A DNA stretch of 64,000 nt, taken from contig DXMY01000011.1 in the NCBI GenBank assembly GCA_019413925.1, positions 62,001 to 126,000 of the forward strand, given 5' to 3'. This document shows, one piece after another, positions 33,775-42,856 of the stretch. Position numbers and translations under genes: made by a program. This DNA comes from Collinsella sp. (GTDB lineage: Bacteria; Actinomycetota; Coriobacteriia; Coriobacteriales; Coriobacteriaceae). The stretch's first letter is position 1; each line of letters starts with the position of its first letter. The notes beneath the pieces were generated by a model. That model was not told where the DNA came from and searched no databases. It saw nothing but the letters and a program-made list of their open reading frames with translations.

Positions 33775-34641
33775 TTGAGCGCGGCGGGCGGCACGGCGGG
33801 CTCTTGCCTCTTGAATCTCTTCGAGGTGAGCAATGATCTCGGCAGCGCTTTCCTCGATGGCTTTGCCGTCGGTACGCACAACAAAGCAGCCTAAGCGCTT
33901 CATGAGGGCACGAGCTTCCTCAAGCTCGCTGCGCACGCTCTCAGGCTTGGCATAGGAGCCGGCAACGGCACGGGCGTAGTCATCGCCCAAGCGGCTATCG
34001 CGAATCTCAGAAATAACGTCGACGGTCGAAATCAGGCCGAACAGGTGCATCGGGTCAACCTCGTAAATCGACTTGGGCGGCTCCATGCCATGCGCCAGTG
34101 GGACATTGGCGACCTTGTAGCCCTGATAGGCTAAATACATCGACAGCGGCGTCTTGGATGTACGCGACACACCCAGCAGCACGATATCGGCACCCGACAG
34201 ATCGTCGCAACCACGACCGTCATCGTGCTCAACGAAATACTCCATGGCCTCGATACGATGGAAATAGCGGTCATCGGTCTTGTGAATCACGCCCGCAACG
34301 CACTTGGGCGGCCCACCGATGAGCGACGACAGCACGGCAAGCGTCGGGCCGATCAGGTCGACCGAACGGATATGCAGCATACCTAGGTAATCGAGCACGC
34401 GGGCGCGAAGCGCCGGATCGACAATGGTATGGAACACGGCGACATCGCGATGGTCGGCATCGACGCGCGGCCCCACAAATGACTTGACCTGCTCCACGGA
34501 GGTCACCTTGGGCAGGCGCAAAACGCGAAAAGCCCCTTCATCAAATTGCCCGGACGCCGCAAGCACCACCTCACAAGCGGTATCGCCGAGCGAGTCGGAG
34601 ATAACGATAACGGTGGGACGAGCGGTGACCGGGCAATCCAT
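33766..34641 (-). CDS. Pyruvate, phosphate dikinase regulatory protein
   Basis: 291 residues. Bifunctional ADP-dependent kinase and Pi-dependent phosphorylase acting on a Thr next to the catalytic His of PPDK (DUF299 family). The P-loop GVSRTSKTPLSMYLA is near residue 150. The N-terminus VIVISDSLGDTACEV and DPMHLFGL are family marks. ATG after AAAAGGAG. It ends in a basic Arg/Ala tail. The neighbour ppdK is the presumed substrate; a REP-like repeat pair separates them. Confidence 0.93.
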   Translation of the reverse strand: MDCPVTARPTVIVISDSLGDTACEVVLAASGQFDEGAFRVLRLPKVTSVEQVKSFVGPRVDADHRDVAVFHTIVDPALRARVLDYLGMLHIRSVDLIGPTLAVLSSLIGGPPKCVAGVIHKTDDRYFHRIEAMEYFVEHDDGRGCDDLSGADIVLLGVSRTSKTPLSMYLAYQGYKVANVPLAHGMEPPKSIYEVDPMHLFGLISTVDVISEIRDSRLGDDYARAVAGSYAKPESVRSELEEARALMKRLGCFVVRTDGKAIEESAAEIIAHLEEIQEARARRAARRAQQK

Positions 34642-34675
34642 GCGGGGCTCCTTTTGCGCTTATGCGCAGGCTGGC

Positions 34676-36772
34676 TTACTTTTTGCGGGCAAGCTCACCG
34701 ATGTTGGCAATGCCGGAGAAAACGGCCTCGAAGCGGTTGAGCAGCTTAAGGCGATTATCGCGAAGCTGCTCGTCCTTGTCCATGACCATGACCTCATCGA
34801 AGAAACGGTCGATGGGCGCGCGCAGGGCGGCGAGGGCGGCAAATGCGGCCGGGTAGTCCTCGGCAGCAAGGGCGGCATCGACGGCGGTCTGAGCAGCCTC
34901 GGAGGCGTCGGCGAGCGCAAGCTCGACCTCGCCCATCAGGCTGCGGTCATACTCCGCACCCAGCTCGGGCTTGGAGATATGCGCGGCGCGGGCATAGGCG
35001 GTCGCCAGGTTGTCGAACGTCTCAGCGTCGTTCTTGCGGGCCTCGTCGAGGGCGGCGCAGCGGGCGAAGAAGACGGACGGGGCGATGATGTGCACCGCGG
35101 AGACGGCGGCGACGGTATCGGCCGGAATCTTTTCGTCGCGGGCCATGCTCACCAGGCGGCCATGGAAGAAGTCACGAACCTGCTGGGCGACCTCGGCGGC
35201 GTCGAACTCAATGCCCTGCTCACTGTAGAGTTCGAGGGCAAAGTCGATGAGCGACGTGGGGTCGATCGGCAGACGGTCGCGCAGGATGTTGATAATGCCG
35301 ATAGCGGCACGACGCAGCGCGTAGGGGTCGGAGGAGCCGGTCGGGGGCTCGCTGATGGCAAAGATACCGGCGATGGTATCGAGCTTGTCGGCGCAGGCCA
35401 CGATGCAGCCAGCGGTGCCCTCGGGCAGCTCGTCACCGGCAAAGCGAGGACGATAGTGATCGCGAATAGCATGGGCGACCTCGTCGTTCTCCCCCATCGC
35501 GGTCGCGTAATAACCGCCCATCACGCCCTGCTGGCTCGTGAACTCGACGACGGCGTTGGACACCAGGTCTGCCTTGCACAGGTGTGCGGCGCGAGCAGCG
35601 TCGGCGGCAAGATGGGCGCCCAGGTGAGCCTCGCGGGCGATAGCGAGCGCGAGCTGCTCGATGCGCTCGGACTTGGCGAGCACGCTACCGAGCTTCTCCT
35701 GGAAGGCAACCTTGGACAGACGCTCACGGAACTCGTCGAGGGAGATCTTCAGGTCCTCCTCGTAGAAGAACTTAGCGTCGTCCAGACGGGCGCGCACGAC
35801 GCGCTCGTTACCGTCGATCACTCGCTCGGCGTTCTCGGGCTTGCTGTTGGAGACGACCACGAACTCACGCGTCAGCTTGCCCTCGCCGTCATAGATCGGG
35901 AAGTAGCGCTGGTTGGTGAGCATGGACTCGCAGATAATCTCGTGCGGGACCTTGAGGAACTCCTCGTCGAAAGTACCGACGAGCACCGTCGGCCACTCGC
36001 AGAGGTTAATGACCTCCTCAAAGACCTTCTTGGGCTTATCGACATGGCAGCCGGGGCGAGCGGCCTCGACCTCGGCGATACCGGCGAGAATCGCCTCGCG
36101 ACGGCGCTCGGCAGAAAGCACGCCGGCATCCTCGAGCACCTGCTCGTAAACAGCGGGGCTGGCGACCACATGGTCACCGGGGCAAAGCACGCGATGGCCA
36201 CGCGTGGTGTTGCCACTCGTCACGTCGGCAAACGACACGGGCACAACGTCCTCGCCCAGAAGGCAGCAGATCCAACGGACCGGACGAACAAAGGTCGCGT
36301 GCTCGTGGCCCCAGCGCTGAGAGCGGTAGTTGGGCCACTGCAGGCCGGCGATGGTCTTCTCGCACAGAGCGGTCAGAATCGGCGTAGCCGGTGCGGAAGG
36401 GATATTCTTCTCGGCAAAGACGTACTCGCGGCCGTCGGTGTCCTCGCGACGGACCAGATCCTCGGCAGCCACACCGCACTTGCGGGCGAAGCCCTGGGCG
36501 GCCTTGGTGGCGTTACCGTCAGCGTCGAAGGCGATGTTTGCCGCGGGGCCACGCTTGACCTCGTGAACCTCATCGGTCGCGGTGGCAACGTCGGCAACGA
36601 GCGCAGCCAGGCGACGCGGGCTCGAGATCACGCGGACCTCGCCGTGGGCCAGACCGGCCTCGTCGAGACCCTTGGCGATCATGGTACCAAGCTGCTTGAC
36701 GGCATTGTTCAGCGGTGCAGAGGGCATTTCCTCCGTACCGATCTCAAACAGGAAATCCTTAGCGTCTGCCAT
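34676..36772 (-). CDS. glyS: Glycyl-tRNA synthetase beta subunit
   Basis: 698 residues. The beta chain of the bacterial alpha2beta2 enzyme; it holds tRNA-binding and HD-like domains. FLFEIGTEEMPSAPLNNAVKQL at the N-terminus and RSQRWGHEHATFVRPVRW are typical. ATG 3 nt after glyQ. The pair is transcribed glyQ-glyS. No T-box leader fits upstream. Confidence 0.96.
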   Translation of the reverse strand: MADAKDFLFEIGTEEMPSAPLNNAVKQLGTMIAKGLDEAGLAHGEVRVISSPRRLAALVADVATATDEVHEVKRGPAANIAFDADGNATKAAQGFARKCGVAAEDLVRREDTDGREYVFAEKNIPSAPATPILTALCEKTIAGLQWPNYRSQRWGHEHATFVRPVRWICCLLGEDVVPVSFADVTSGNTTRGHRVLCPGDHVVASPAVYEQVLEDAGVLSAERRREAILAGIAEVEAARPGCHVDKPKKVFEEVINLCEWPTVLVGTFDEEFLKVPHEIICESMLTNQRYFPIYDGEGKLTREFVVVSNSKPENAERVIDGNERVVRARLDDAKFFYEEDLKISLDEFRERLSKVAFQEKLGSVLAKSERIEQLALAIAREAHLGAHLAADAARAAHLCKADLVSNAVVEFTSQQGVMGGYYATAMGENDEVAHAIRDHYRPRFAGDELPEGTAGCIVACADKLDTIAGIFAISEPPTGSSDPYALRRAAIGIINILRDRLPIDPTSLIDFALELYSEQGIEFDAAEVAQQVRDFFHGRLVSMARDEKIPADTVAAVSAVHIIAPSVFFARCAALDEARKNDAETFDNLATAYARAAHISKPELGAEYDRSLMGEVELALADASEAAQTAVDAALAAEDYPAAFAALAALRAPIDRFFDEVMVMDKDEQLRDNRLKLLNRFEAVFSGIANIGELARKK

Positions 36773-36775
36773 GGC

Positions 36776-37687
36776 TTACGCCACCTCGCCTTCCTGGTCG
36801 GCATTCTCGTTGACTCCGGCGACCTCGGCCATGTAGGCCTCGCAGCACGCCTTGGCGACGGCGCGGACGCGCAGGATGTAGTTGGCACGCTCGACCGCGG
36901 ACAGGGCGCCGCGGGCATCGAGCAGGTTGAAGGCGTGGCTGCACTTCATGACACAGTCGTACGCCGGCAACGGCAGCTTGCGCTCCAGGCAGGAATGGCA
37001 CTCGGCCTCGTAGTCGTCAAACTTCTGACGCATCATCTCGACGTTGGCGACCTCAAAGTTATAGGCACTGAACTCGCGCTCGTTCTCGAGGAACACGTCG
37101 CCGTAGGTCATGGGCGTGCCGTCGGGCAGATAGCTCCACACCAGATCGTAGACCGAGTTGACGCCCTGGGCGTACATGGCGATACGCTCCAGGCCATAGG
37201 TGATCTCGACGGGCACGGGGTCGACCTCGATACCGCCCACCTGCTGGAAGTACGTAAACTGCGTGACCTCCATGCCGTTGAGCCAGACCTCCCAGCCAAG
37301 GCCCCAGGCGCCCAGGGTCGGGCTCTCCCAGTCGTCCTCGACAAAGCGGACGTCATGGTCGTTGGGGTCCAGGCCAATGGCGGCCAGCGAACCCAGGTAG
37401 AGCTCCTGGGCGTTGACCGGTGAGGGCTTGATGAGCACCTGGAACTGATAGTAGTGCTGCATGCGGTTAGGGTTCTCGCCGTAGCGGCCGTCGGCGGGAC
37501 GGCGGCAGGGCTGCGCATAGCAGGTACGCCACTCGGCGGGACCGAGCGAGCGCAGCGTGGTCGCGGTGTGGAAGGTACCGGCACCGACCTCGGAGTCATA
37601 GGGCTGCATAATGACGCAGCCCTGCTCGCCCCAGTACTGCTGGAGGCGCAGGATGATGTCTTGGAAGGAAAGCGATGAAGCGTTCAT
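36776..37687 (-). CDS. glyQ: Glycyl-tRNA synthetase alpha subunit
   Basis: 303 residues. Catalytic class II subunit that activates glycine. SFQDIILRLQQYWGEQGCVI, GAGTFHTATTLRSLGPAEW and FVEDDWESPTLGAWGLGWEVW are nearly invariant in the family. ATG after GAGGGGATATTAGAGGC. Only 59 nt separate it from lepB, so it may be read from the rpsP operon. Confidence 0.97.
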   Translation of the reverse strand: MNASSLSFQDIILRLQQYWGEQGCVIMQPYDSEVGAGTFHTATTLRSLGPAEWRTCYAQPCRRPADGRYGENPNRMQHYYQFQVLIKPSPVNAQELYLGSLAAIGLDPNDHDVRFVEDDWESPTLGAWGLGWEVWLNGMEVTQFTYFQQVGGIEVDPVPVEITYGLERIAMYAQGVNSVYDLVWSYLPDGTPMTYGDVFLENEREFSAYNFEVANVEMMRQKFDDYEAECHSCLERKLPLPAYDCVMKCSHAFNLLDARGALSAVERANYILRVRAVAKACCEAYMAEVAGVNENADQEGEVA

Positions 37688-37746
37688 GCCTCTAATATCC
37701 CCTCGTCGAAACGATTACACGGTTAGGTACTGTACTATAGCGGTTT

Positions 37747-38310
37747 TTAGTCAACAGCGCCGATACGGTTGAGCGGCCAGTAGCGCACAAGCGCCACGGC
37801 GATCAAGTCGGAGCGGTCGACCGGGCCAAAATAGCGGGAGTCAGCAGAGTTCTCGCGGTTGTCGCCCATCACCCACACGTACCCGTCGGGAACGGTGTAG
37901 GGATAGCTCACCTGAGCGCCAGGGGCCTGGACCGAAAGCGGCCAGCTCATGCCGGTCGTATAGTCCTCATCGAGCGCCTGGCCGTCAACGACGACCTTGC
38001 CGTCCTGAAGGTCGACCGTCTGGCCGGCCGTGGCAATAACTCGCTTGACGAGAACATCGTGCTCGGAGGTGCCATCAGGGTTGTGGAATACCACAATATC
38101 GCCCTGTTTGACGGGCTGACCGAGCTCGAGGCTCACCTTTTGCGCCAGGATCTGATCGCCAATCTCGATCGTGGACTCCATGGAGCCGGTAGGCACCACA
38201 AAGGGTTCAACCACAAACGAGCGAATCAAAAAGGTGGCGACGAGCGCAATCGCGACAACCACGATCCACTCAAAGGCACCCTTTAGCACGGAATGCTGCG
38301 ATGGAACCAT
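37747..38310 (-). CDS. lepB: Signal peptidase I
   Basis: 187 residues. It cleaves signal peptides at the outer face of the membrane. One N-terminal helix (about 12-35) then FVVPTGSMESTIEIGD with the nucleophile Ser and VLVKRVIATAGQ with the catalytic Lys; GDNRENSADSRYFGPV is box E. ATG chosen 5 nt after GAGGAG; a GTG two codons earlier overlaps the trmD stop. Confidence 0.95.
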   Translation of the reverse strand: MVPSQHSVLKGAFEWIVVVAIALVATFLIRSFVVEPFVVPTGSMESTIEIGDQILAQKVSLELGQPVKQGDIVVFHNPDGTSEHDVLVKRVIATAGQTVDLQDGKVVVDGQALDEDYTTGMSWPLSVQAPGAQVSYPYTVPDGYVWVMGDNRENSADSRYFGPVDRSDLIAVALVRYWPLNRIGAVD

Positions 38311-38312
38311 TC

Positions 38313-39071
38313 TCACTCCTCGCTCTGCGAATACGAAGCGTCCAGAATCTCCTGCGCGTATGCGCGCTCCTGGGGCGTAAGCCGTGCCGTCTCGATCAGG
38401 TCGGGACGCCAGCGGCAGGTGCGCTCGATGGCATTCTTACGGCGCCAGGCGTCAACCTTGGCATGGTCACCGCTCACGAGCACCGGCGGCACGCCCTCGC
38501 CGTTGAATTCAGCAGGGCGAGTGTACTGCGCATACTCGAGCAGGCCTCCGTCCTCGGCGGTCGAGAACGACTCGTCGACGTTGCTCATCTCGTCACCAAG
38601 GGCGCCGGGAATCAGGCGTACGACAGCATCGGCAACGACCATAGCGGGAAGCTCGCCGCCCGTGAGCACGTAATCGCCGATCGACAGGCGCTCGTCGGCA
38701 TACGCATAGGCACGCTCGTCGACACCCTCGTAACGGCTGCACACAAACAGCAAGCGCTCGCTTTTGAGCAGGCGCTCGGCCACATGCTGTGTAAAGGGCT
38801 CGCCACAGGGGGTAAAAAACACCACGGTGGGCTTAGGACCCTCGGAGCTAATAGCCTCGATGGCCTCGGCAATAGGCTCGACCTTCATGAGCATGCCCTG
38901 CCCGCCGCCGTACGGCTCGTCATCGACGGTACGATGGCGGTCGTGCGTCCAGTCGCGCAGGTTATACGCCTTAAAATCAAAAAGGCCGGCCTTGCGGGCG
39001 CGACCCAAAATCGATGTGGACATGACGGGCTCAAATATCTCGGGAAAGACCGAAAGGGTCTCAATCAGCAT
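38313..39071 (-). CDS. trmD: tRNA (guanine-37-N1)-methyltransferase
   Basis: 252 residues. SPOUT enzyme making m1G37. ETLSVFPEIFEPV at the start, DDEPYGGGQGMLMKVEP and the knot region DYVLTGGELPAMVVADAVVRLIPGAL identify it. ATG after AGGGAGGACAAC. Downstream of rimM and coupled to lepB. Confidence 0.96.
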   Translation of the reverse strand: MLIETLSVFPEIFEPVMSTSILGRARKAGLFDFKAYNLRDWTHDRHRTVDDEPYGGGQGMLMKVEPIAEAIEAISSEGPKPTVVFFTPCGEPFTQHVAERLLKSERLLFVCSRYEGVDERAYAYADERLSIGDYVLTGGELPAMVVADAVVRLIPGALGDEMSNVDESFSTAEDGGLLEYAQYTRPAEFNGEGVPPVLVSGDHAKVDAWRRKNAIERTCRWRPDLIETARLTPQERAYAQEILDASYSQSEE

Positions 39072-39081
39072 GTTGTCCTCC

Positions 39082-39603
39082 CTACTTGTCCATATCGATC
39101 AGGCCGTCCATAACGTGGACGAAAATTGTTCCTGTGTCGGGAAGATCGAGCACAACCTGCTCGATCACGGGAATCAGTACCTCGCCGTACCGATCACCCT
39201 CGACAACCCAAACATCGTTAGCGGGCGTCGACATGATCTCGACGATCGTGCCGAGCGAACCGAAGCGCTCGTCAACCACCTCGCGACCCATCAGGTCGGT
39301 ATAGGCGGCGTCGAGTGAATCGAGCTCAAAATCGTCACGATTTGCCAACACATAGCATCCCGTAATGCCCTCGGCGGCCGTCAAGTCGTCAATGCCCTCA
39401 AACGAGACCAGATCGCCATCGCCCGTATCGGTGACGGACACGACCGTGCAAAAGCGGTCGCGCTTGAGCGCCGGCGGCGTCAGGGCGACGCGCATACCCG
39501 GCTCTAATACAGAAGAAAGCCCCCGCAGCGGCTGCGCGAGGACCTCCCCCTTCCTTCCGTGCGGCTTGACCACACGGGCGATGTTTTTGTACTGGGACCT
39601 CAA
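39082..39603 (-). CDS. rimM: Ribosome maturation factor RimM
   Basis: 173 residues, TTG start. Helps assemble the 30S head by acting on 16S rRNA with S19. The N-terminal beta-barrel starts IARVVKPHGRKGEVLAQPL. The C-terminal PRC-barrel includes VDERFGSLGTIVEIMSTPANDVWVV. Conserved position between khpA and trmD. Confidence 0.92.
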   Translation of the reverse strand: MRSQYKNIARVVKPHGRKGEVLAQPLRGLSSVLEPGMRVALTPPALKRDRFCTVVSVTDTGDGDLVSFEGIDDLTAAEGITGCYVLANRDDFELDSLDAAYTDLMGREVVDERFGSLGTIVEIMSTPANDVWVVEGDRYGEVLIPVIEQVVLDLPDTGTIFVHVMDGLIDMDK

Positions 39604-39607
39604 GGTC

Positions 39608-39892
39608 CTAGCCCAGAACCTCTACCTCGACAGCAGTGTCGAGGCGAGCGGCCAGTGCACGGGCGAGCGTGCGAATGGCCTTGATGGTACGACCACGACG
39701 GCCGATGACCTTAGCGACGTCATCCTCGGCGACAGAAACCTCAATCGTAGAGGCGTCGTCACCATCGATGACCTCAAGGCTCACGGAATCCGGGTCGTCG
39801 ACGATCTGAACAACGAGATATTCGACGAGATCGGCGATGCGATCTGAGAGCATTGCCTCACCCTCGAGCTGTGCAGCGTCAACCTCAGGCAC
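39608..39892 (-). CDS. khpA: KH-domain RNA-binding protein KhpA
   Basis: 94 residues, GTG start after GAGGAG. A small RNA chaperone. The single KH domain has the GxxG loop in VAKVIGRRGRTIKAIRTLA (about 60-75). Gene order rpsP-khpA-rimM-trmD is conserved in Gram-positives. Confidence 0.92.
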   Translation of the reverse strand: MPEVDAAQLEGEAMLSDRIADLVEYLVVQIVDDPDSVSLEVIDGDDASTIEVSVAEDDVAKVIGRRGRTIKAIRTLARALAARLDTAVEVEVLG

Positions 39893-39895
39893 GAT

Positions 39896-40237
39896 TTACT
39901 CCTCGGCGCCCTCAGCGGCCTCAGCGGCAGCCTTAGCGGCCTCGGCCTCTTTGGCGAGCTGCTTCTTGGACTTCTTGACGACGGTCTCGGTCTTCTCGCC
40001 CTCGTTGGCGGCCTTGACCAGAGCGGCGACGGCGTCGGTGAGCTGAGCGCCCTTGGACTGCCAGTCGGCGATCTTCTCGAGGTCGAGGTTGATGGTCTTG
40101 GGGGCGGTCATCGGGTTGTAGCGGCCAACCTCCTCGATGATACGACCGTCACGCGGGGCGCGGGAATCGGCGACGACGACACGGTAGTACGGACGCTTCT
40201 TAGCGCCGTGACGAGCAAGGCGAATCTTGACTGCCAA
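39896..40237 (-). CDS. rpsP: 30S ribosomal protein S16
   Basis: 113 residues. Small-subunit assembly protein. The start is TTG 6 nt after GGAGGAG; MAVKIRLARHGAKKRPYYRVV then follows the family exactly. A C-terminal Ala/Glu/Lys-rich tail of about 35 residues is longer than in E. coli. First gene of rpsP-khpA-rimM-trmD-lepB. Confidence 0.95.
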   Translation of the reverse strand: MAVKIRLARHGAKKRPYYRVVVADSRAPRDGRIIEEVGRYNPMTAPKTINLDLEKIADWQSKGAQLTDAVAALVKAANEGEKTETVVKKSKKQLAKEAEAAKAAAEAAEGAEE

Positions 40238-40293
40238 AGGAAACTCCTCCAACCAAGCAGCTTTAGGCTGCAACTACAAACAAACAGTTGAAC

Positions 40294-40322
40294 ATAATAC
40301 GCCATCGACGCGGGCAGGTGAA
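40294..40322 (-). promoter_or_regulatory. rpsP operon promoter
   Basis: TTCACC, 17 bp, TATTAT on the minus strand. A second candidate (TTGCAA-16-TAAGAT) lies about 60 bp upstream. Confidence 0.75.
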
Positions 40323-40426
40323 GTCCGTGAGACCAACTTCTTCGGTGTAGTCGAGGGCAAATCCATATCTTAGACAAGAATTCGGGATTTGCAAGCACAT
40401 ACACGCACCCCACATGAGCTGCGCGG

Positions 40427-40432
40427 TATACT
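40427..40432 (+). promoter_or_regulatory. dinB: -10 box of dinB
   Basis: TATACT is 7 bp before the ATG at 40439, so transcription would begin on or next to that codon. No good -35 or SOS (LexA) box of the type CTGT-N8-ACAG or GAAC-N4-GTTC is seen. Confidence 0.55.
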
Positions 40433-40477
40433 CATGACATGGAAAGACGCGAACATACATACGGTTATGAGGATGCC

Positions 40478-41692
40478 ATGGGCGTCACGCCGCCTCCCTG
40501 GACGGGTCCGGCGGTGGGCCTGATGGACCTCGATGCGTTTTTTGCGAGCGTGGAGATGCTCGATCATCCCGAATGGCGCGGAAAGCCGCTCATCGTGGGC
40601 GGAGACGCCGATTCCCGCGGCGTTGTGTCCACCTGTTCGTATGAGGCACGTCGCTTTGGCGTGCACTCCGCCATGCCCTCAGCCGAGGCACGGCGCTTGT
40701 GCCCGCAAGCCATTTGGACGCACGGGCACTTTGATCGCTACCGCGAGGTGAGCGCGCAGGTCATGGCGATTCTTGCCGAGGAAACGCCGCGCGTAGAGCG
40801 CGTATCCATCGACGAAGCCTTTATCGATATCACACCGGGTCGCTTTGCGCCCGAAGACCCGCTACTGGTTGCGCGGCGTATAAGCGACCGCGTGGCAGCG
40901 CTGGGAGTGACCTGCTCCATTGGCGTGGGCTGCAACAAGACGGTCGCAAAGATCGCAAGCGAGCGGGATAAGCCGTTTGGGCTGACCATCGTGCGCCCCG
41001 GAACCGAGCAGCGCTTTTTGGCCGCACTGCCGGTATCTGCCATGAGCGGCATCGGGCGCTCGGCCGAGGAGCGACTGCGCCGTATGCGCATCTACACGCT
41101 CGGCGAGCTGTCACGCGCGCCGGAATCCACCTTGGCCTCTATTTTTGGCGTCAACGGCGAACGTATGCGTCAGCGTGCGCTGGGACTTGAAATCTCCGAA
41201 GTCACGAGTCTCGATGAAGAGCGCGAGGTCAAGTCGGTCAGCAATGAACGCACCTTTGCGAAAGATTTGACTGAGCGCGGGGACATCGAAGCGGCGATTG
41301 CGCTGCTGGGTGAGTCGGTTGGACGCCGCCTGCGCCGTCAGGGACTGACGGGCGGCACGGTAACGCTCAAGCTTAAGTATTCGTATGGCAGCGGGCGTAC
41401 GGCACAGCGCCGGCTGCCTCATCCGACCGACGATGAGAACATCTTCGTGGCGGTTGCACTCGAACTGCTCGACAACATCTGGCAGGAAGGCATGCATGTT
41501 CGCTTAGCGGGCATCGGCATGAGCGACTTCGACCACCAAGGCGGCATCCAGACCGACCTGTTCTGCGAAGTCGATGACCGCGGAGCCCAATCAAGCGACC
41601 GTCGCGACCTCTCGGTCGCTATCGACGCCGTCCGAGACAAGTTCGGCGACACCGCCCTATCCTTCGGCCGCCAATCCCGCTTCAATAACTAG
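40478..41692 (+). CDS. dinB: DNA polymerase IV (Y family)
   Basis: 404 residues from the ATG with GAGGA at 5 nt; an upstream ATG (40439) would sit on the transcript's 5' end and add 13 residues. Error-prone lesion bypass polymerase. Catalytic MDLDAFFASVE and VSIDEAFIDIT carry the metal-binding acids; SIGVGCNKTVAKIASERDKP and the little-finger domain follow. No C-terminal QLxLF-type clamp motif is obvious, although TDLF (FxDLF-like, near 390) may serve. Single gene read against its neighbours. Confidence 0.94.
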   Translation: MGVTPPPWTGPAVGLMDLDAFFASVEMLDHPEWRGKPLIVGGDADSRGVVSTCSYEARRFGVHSAMPSAEARRLCPQAIWTHGHFDRYREVSAQVMAILAEETPRVERVSIDEAFIDITPGRFAPEDPLLVARRISDRVAALGVTCSIGVGCNKTVAKIASERDKPFGLTIVRPGTEQRFLAALPVSAMSGIGRSAEERLRRMRIYTLGELSRAPESTLASIFGVNGERMRQRALGLEISEVTSLDEEREVKSVSNERTFAKDLTERGDIEAAIALLGESVGRRLRRQGLTGGTVTLKLKYSYGSGRTAQRRLPHPTDDENIFVAVALELLDNIWQEGMHVRLAGIGMSDFDHQGGIQTDLFCEVDDRGAQSSDRRDLSVAIDAVRDKFGDTALSFGRQSRFNN

Positions 41693-41737
41693 TCTTTTTT
41701 GGACGGGGGTTGCTGCCTTCCGTCCGACACGGCATTG

Positions 41738-41770
41738 GTAGTCAATTTGGGACGGGGCTATTTTAGCTAC
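41738..41770. repeat. REP-like 33-bp repeat, copy B
   Basis: Inverted relative to copy C 55 bp away and identical to it except at one base of the A/T run. The outer end is GTAGTCAA, the inner end TTAGCTAC. Confidence 0.85.
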
Positions 41771-41825
41771 CCCTATATATCGGTTGAGATTCATTCGGCC
41801 TAATTCATTCACCGTCAGCCAAAGG

Positions 41826-41858
41826 GTAGCTAAAAAAGCCCCGTCCCAAATTGACTAC
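41826..41858. repeat. REP-like 33-bp repeat, copy C
   Basis: GTAGCTAA at one end, TTGACTAC at the other; core GCCCCGTCCCAAA. With copy B it forms a head-to-head pair, as in paired REPs. Confidence 0.85.
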
Positions 41859-41884
41859 CCCGGATGTCCGGTTTGGCGGCCGCA

Positions 41885-41913
41885 GCAAAATTATCCCGCC
41901 TAAAATGAGCTAC
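41885..41913. repeat. REP-like repeat, degenerate copy at the RAYT stop
   Basis: Ends AAATGAGCTAC like the other copies but the core is eroded. It holds the TAG stop codon of the transposase gene. Confidence 0.5.
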
Positions 41914-42659
41914 TTTTCAACTTTAACTTTTTGAATCGTGCAATGGCCGATACCCGTGAGGCGCACGATCTGCTTGATCGAAAAGCCCTCGCTTTTGAGT
42001 TTACGGATACAGTCATCACGCACGCCCTTGGGCAGAGCGTTGAGATAGTGAGGCTCGTATGGTTTGAGCAACGCCTGCGCAAACTCAAGCGCGTCAGTAT
42101 CACTCACATGAGCGCCATAACGGAAGCAATAGCCATTGGGCTCGCCCGAGGTGCTAAATGCAAAAAATCTCTGGGAATTCCCGAGCAACCCGAGCACGCA
42201 ATCAGTCTTACAAATTCCCGGATAGCCCATATACTCGCTAAAGCTGCTCCAGCGATAGAGCGAAGCAGTGCCAATTCTGGCTTTCGCAGGGTTATCGTGA
42301 ATGTAACGAACGCAGTTGAGCAGCTGATCATCATCGAGAATCGGCACACTCTTAAATCGATCCTGGAAAACAGGACCTCTCCTGCCTGTCTTAGAATTGA
42401 AATACATGGCATACGCCGTCGTAATCGAATGCATACAATCGCTCAGGTGAGCATGCCCGTCATCTAGCAACAAGTGAATGTGATTATCCATAAGGCACCA
42501 TGCGATAACATCCACTTTGAACTTCTGGCATTTCGAAGCTATCAGTCGAATCAGATAGAGTCGATCGTCAGCATCCTCAAATATCAGCTGACCACCACAG
42601 CCCTTTTGGACGACATGGTAATAGCCGTAAACAGAGATTTCCCGCGCGGTCCGAGTCAT
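41910..42659 (-). CDS. REP-associated tyrosine transposase (RAYT)
   Basis: 249 residues, ATG with GAGGAGGAG upstream. Single-strand-specific HUH nuclease of the IS200-like fold. The metal-binding pair is in WCLMDNHIHLLLD (His60, His62); Tyr119 in VRYIHDNPAKA is the expected nucleophile. A C-terminal helix-turn-helix (residues about 215-245, FSIKQIVRLTGIGHCTIQK) resembles the DnaA C-terminal module. It is one gene with no transposon ends, but lies amid 33-bp repeats with GTAG feet, its probable targets. A truncated relative is at 9083-9667. Confidence 0.88.
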   Translation of the reverse strand: MTRTAREISVYGYYHVVQKGCGGQLIFEDADDRLYLIRLIASKCQKFKVDVIAWCLMDNHIHLLLDDGHAHLSDCMHSITTAYAMYFNSKTGRRGPVFQDRFKSVPILDDDQLLNCVRYIHDNPAKARIGTASLYRWSSFSEYMGYPGICKTDCVLGLLGNSQRFFAFSTSGEPNGYCFRYGAHVSDTDALEFAQALLKPYEPHYLNALPKGVRDDCIRKLKSEGFSIKQIVRLTGIGHCTIQKVKVEK

Positions 42660-42760
42660 ACGCATCTCCTCCTCTACAGATAACAAATACGTTACCCGAG
42701 TCGGAAAGCTAAATATCACGCAATGAACCGCAACTCGCTTCTATCGGCGAACGGTAGGTA

Positions 42761-42793
42761 GTAGCTAAAAAAGCCCCGTCCCAAATTAGCTAC
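42761..42793. repeat. REP-like 33-bp repeat, copy D
   Basis: The cleanest copy: GTAGCTAA and TTAGCTAC are perfect 8-bp inverted ends around AAAAGCCCCGTCCCAAA. It lies upstream of the RAYT gene, next to the rsfS terminator. Confidence 0.88.
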
Positions 42794-42799
42794 TTTGGG

Positions 42800-42843
42800 C
42801 AAAAAGAAAGCCGGGCAGGTGCGGAAAACCGCACCTGCCCGGC
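42800..42843 (-). terminator. Intrinsic terminator of the rplU-to-rsfS block
   Basis: A perfect 15-bp stem (GCCGGGCAGGTGCGG and partner) with a 4-base loop, followed by TTTCTTTTTG on the minus strand. It lies between two REP-like copies. Confidence 0.92.
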
Positions 42844-42856
42844 GATATGCGTGAGG

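Noticed and set aside
34424..37423. Open frame of 999 codons on the plus strand, opposite glyS and glyQ
   Set aside because: It is antisense to two certain genes, has low-complexity Gly/Val/Leu/His/Asp composition typical of reverse-strand frames in GC-rich DNA, and has no recognisable domain.
37688..37746. A T-box leader for glyQ-glyS
   Set aside because: Only 59 nt lie between lepB and glyQ, with no specifier stem, T-box sequence or terminator.
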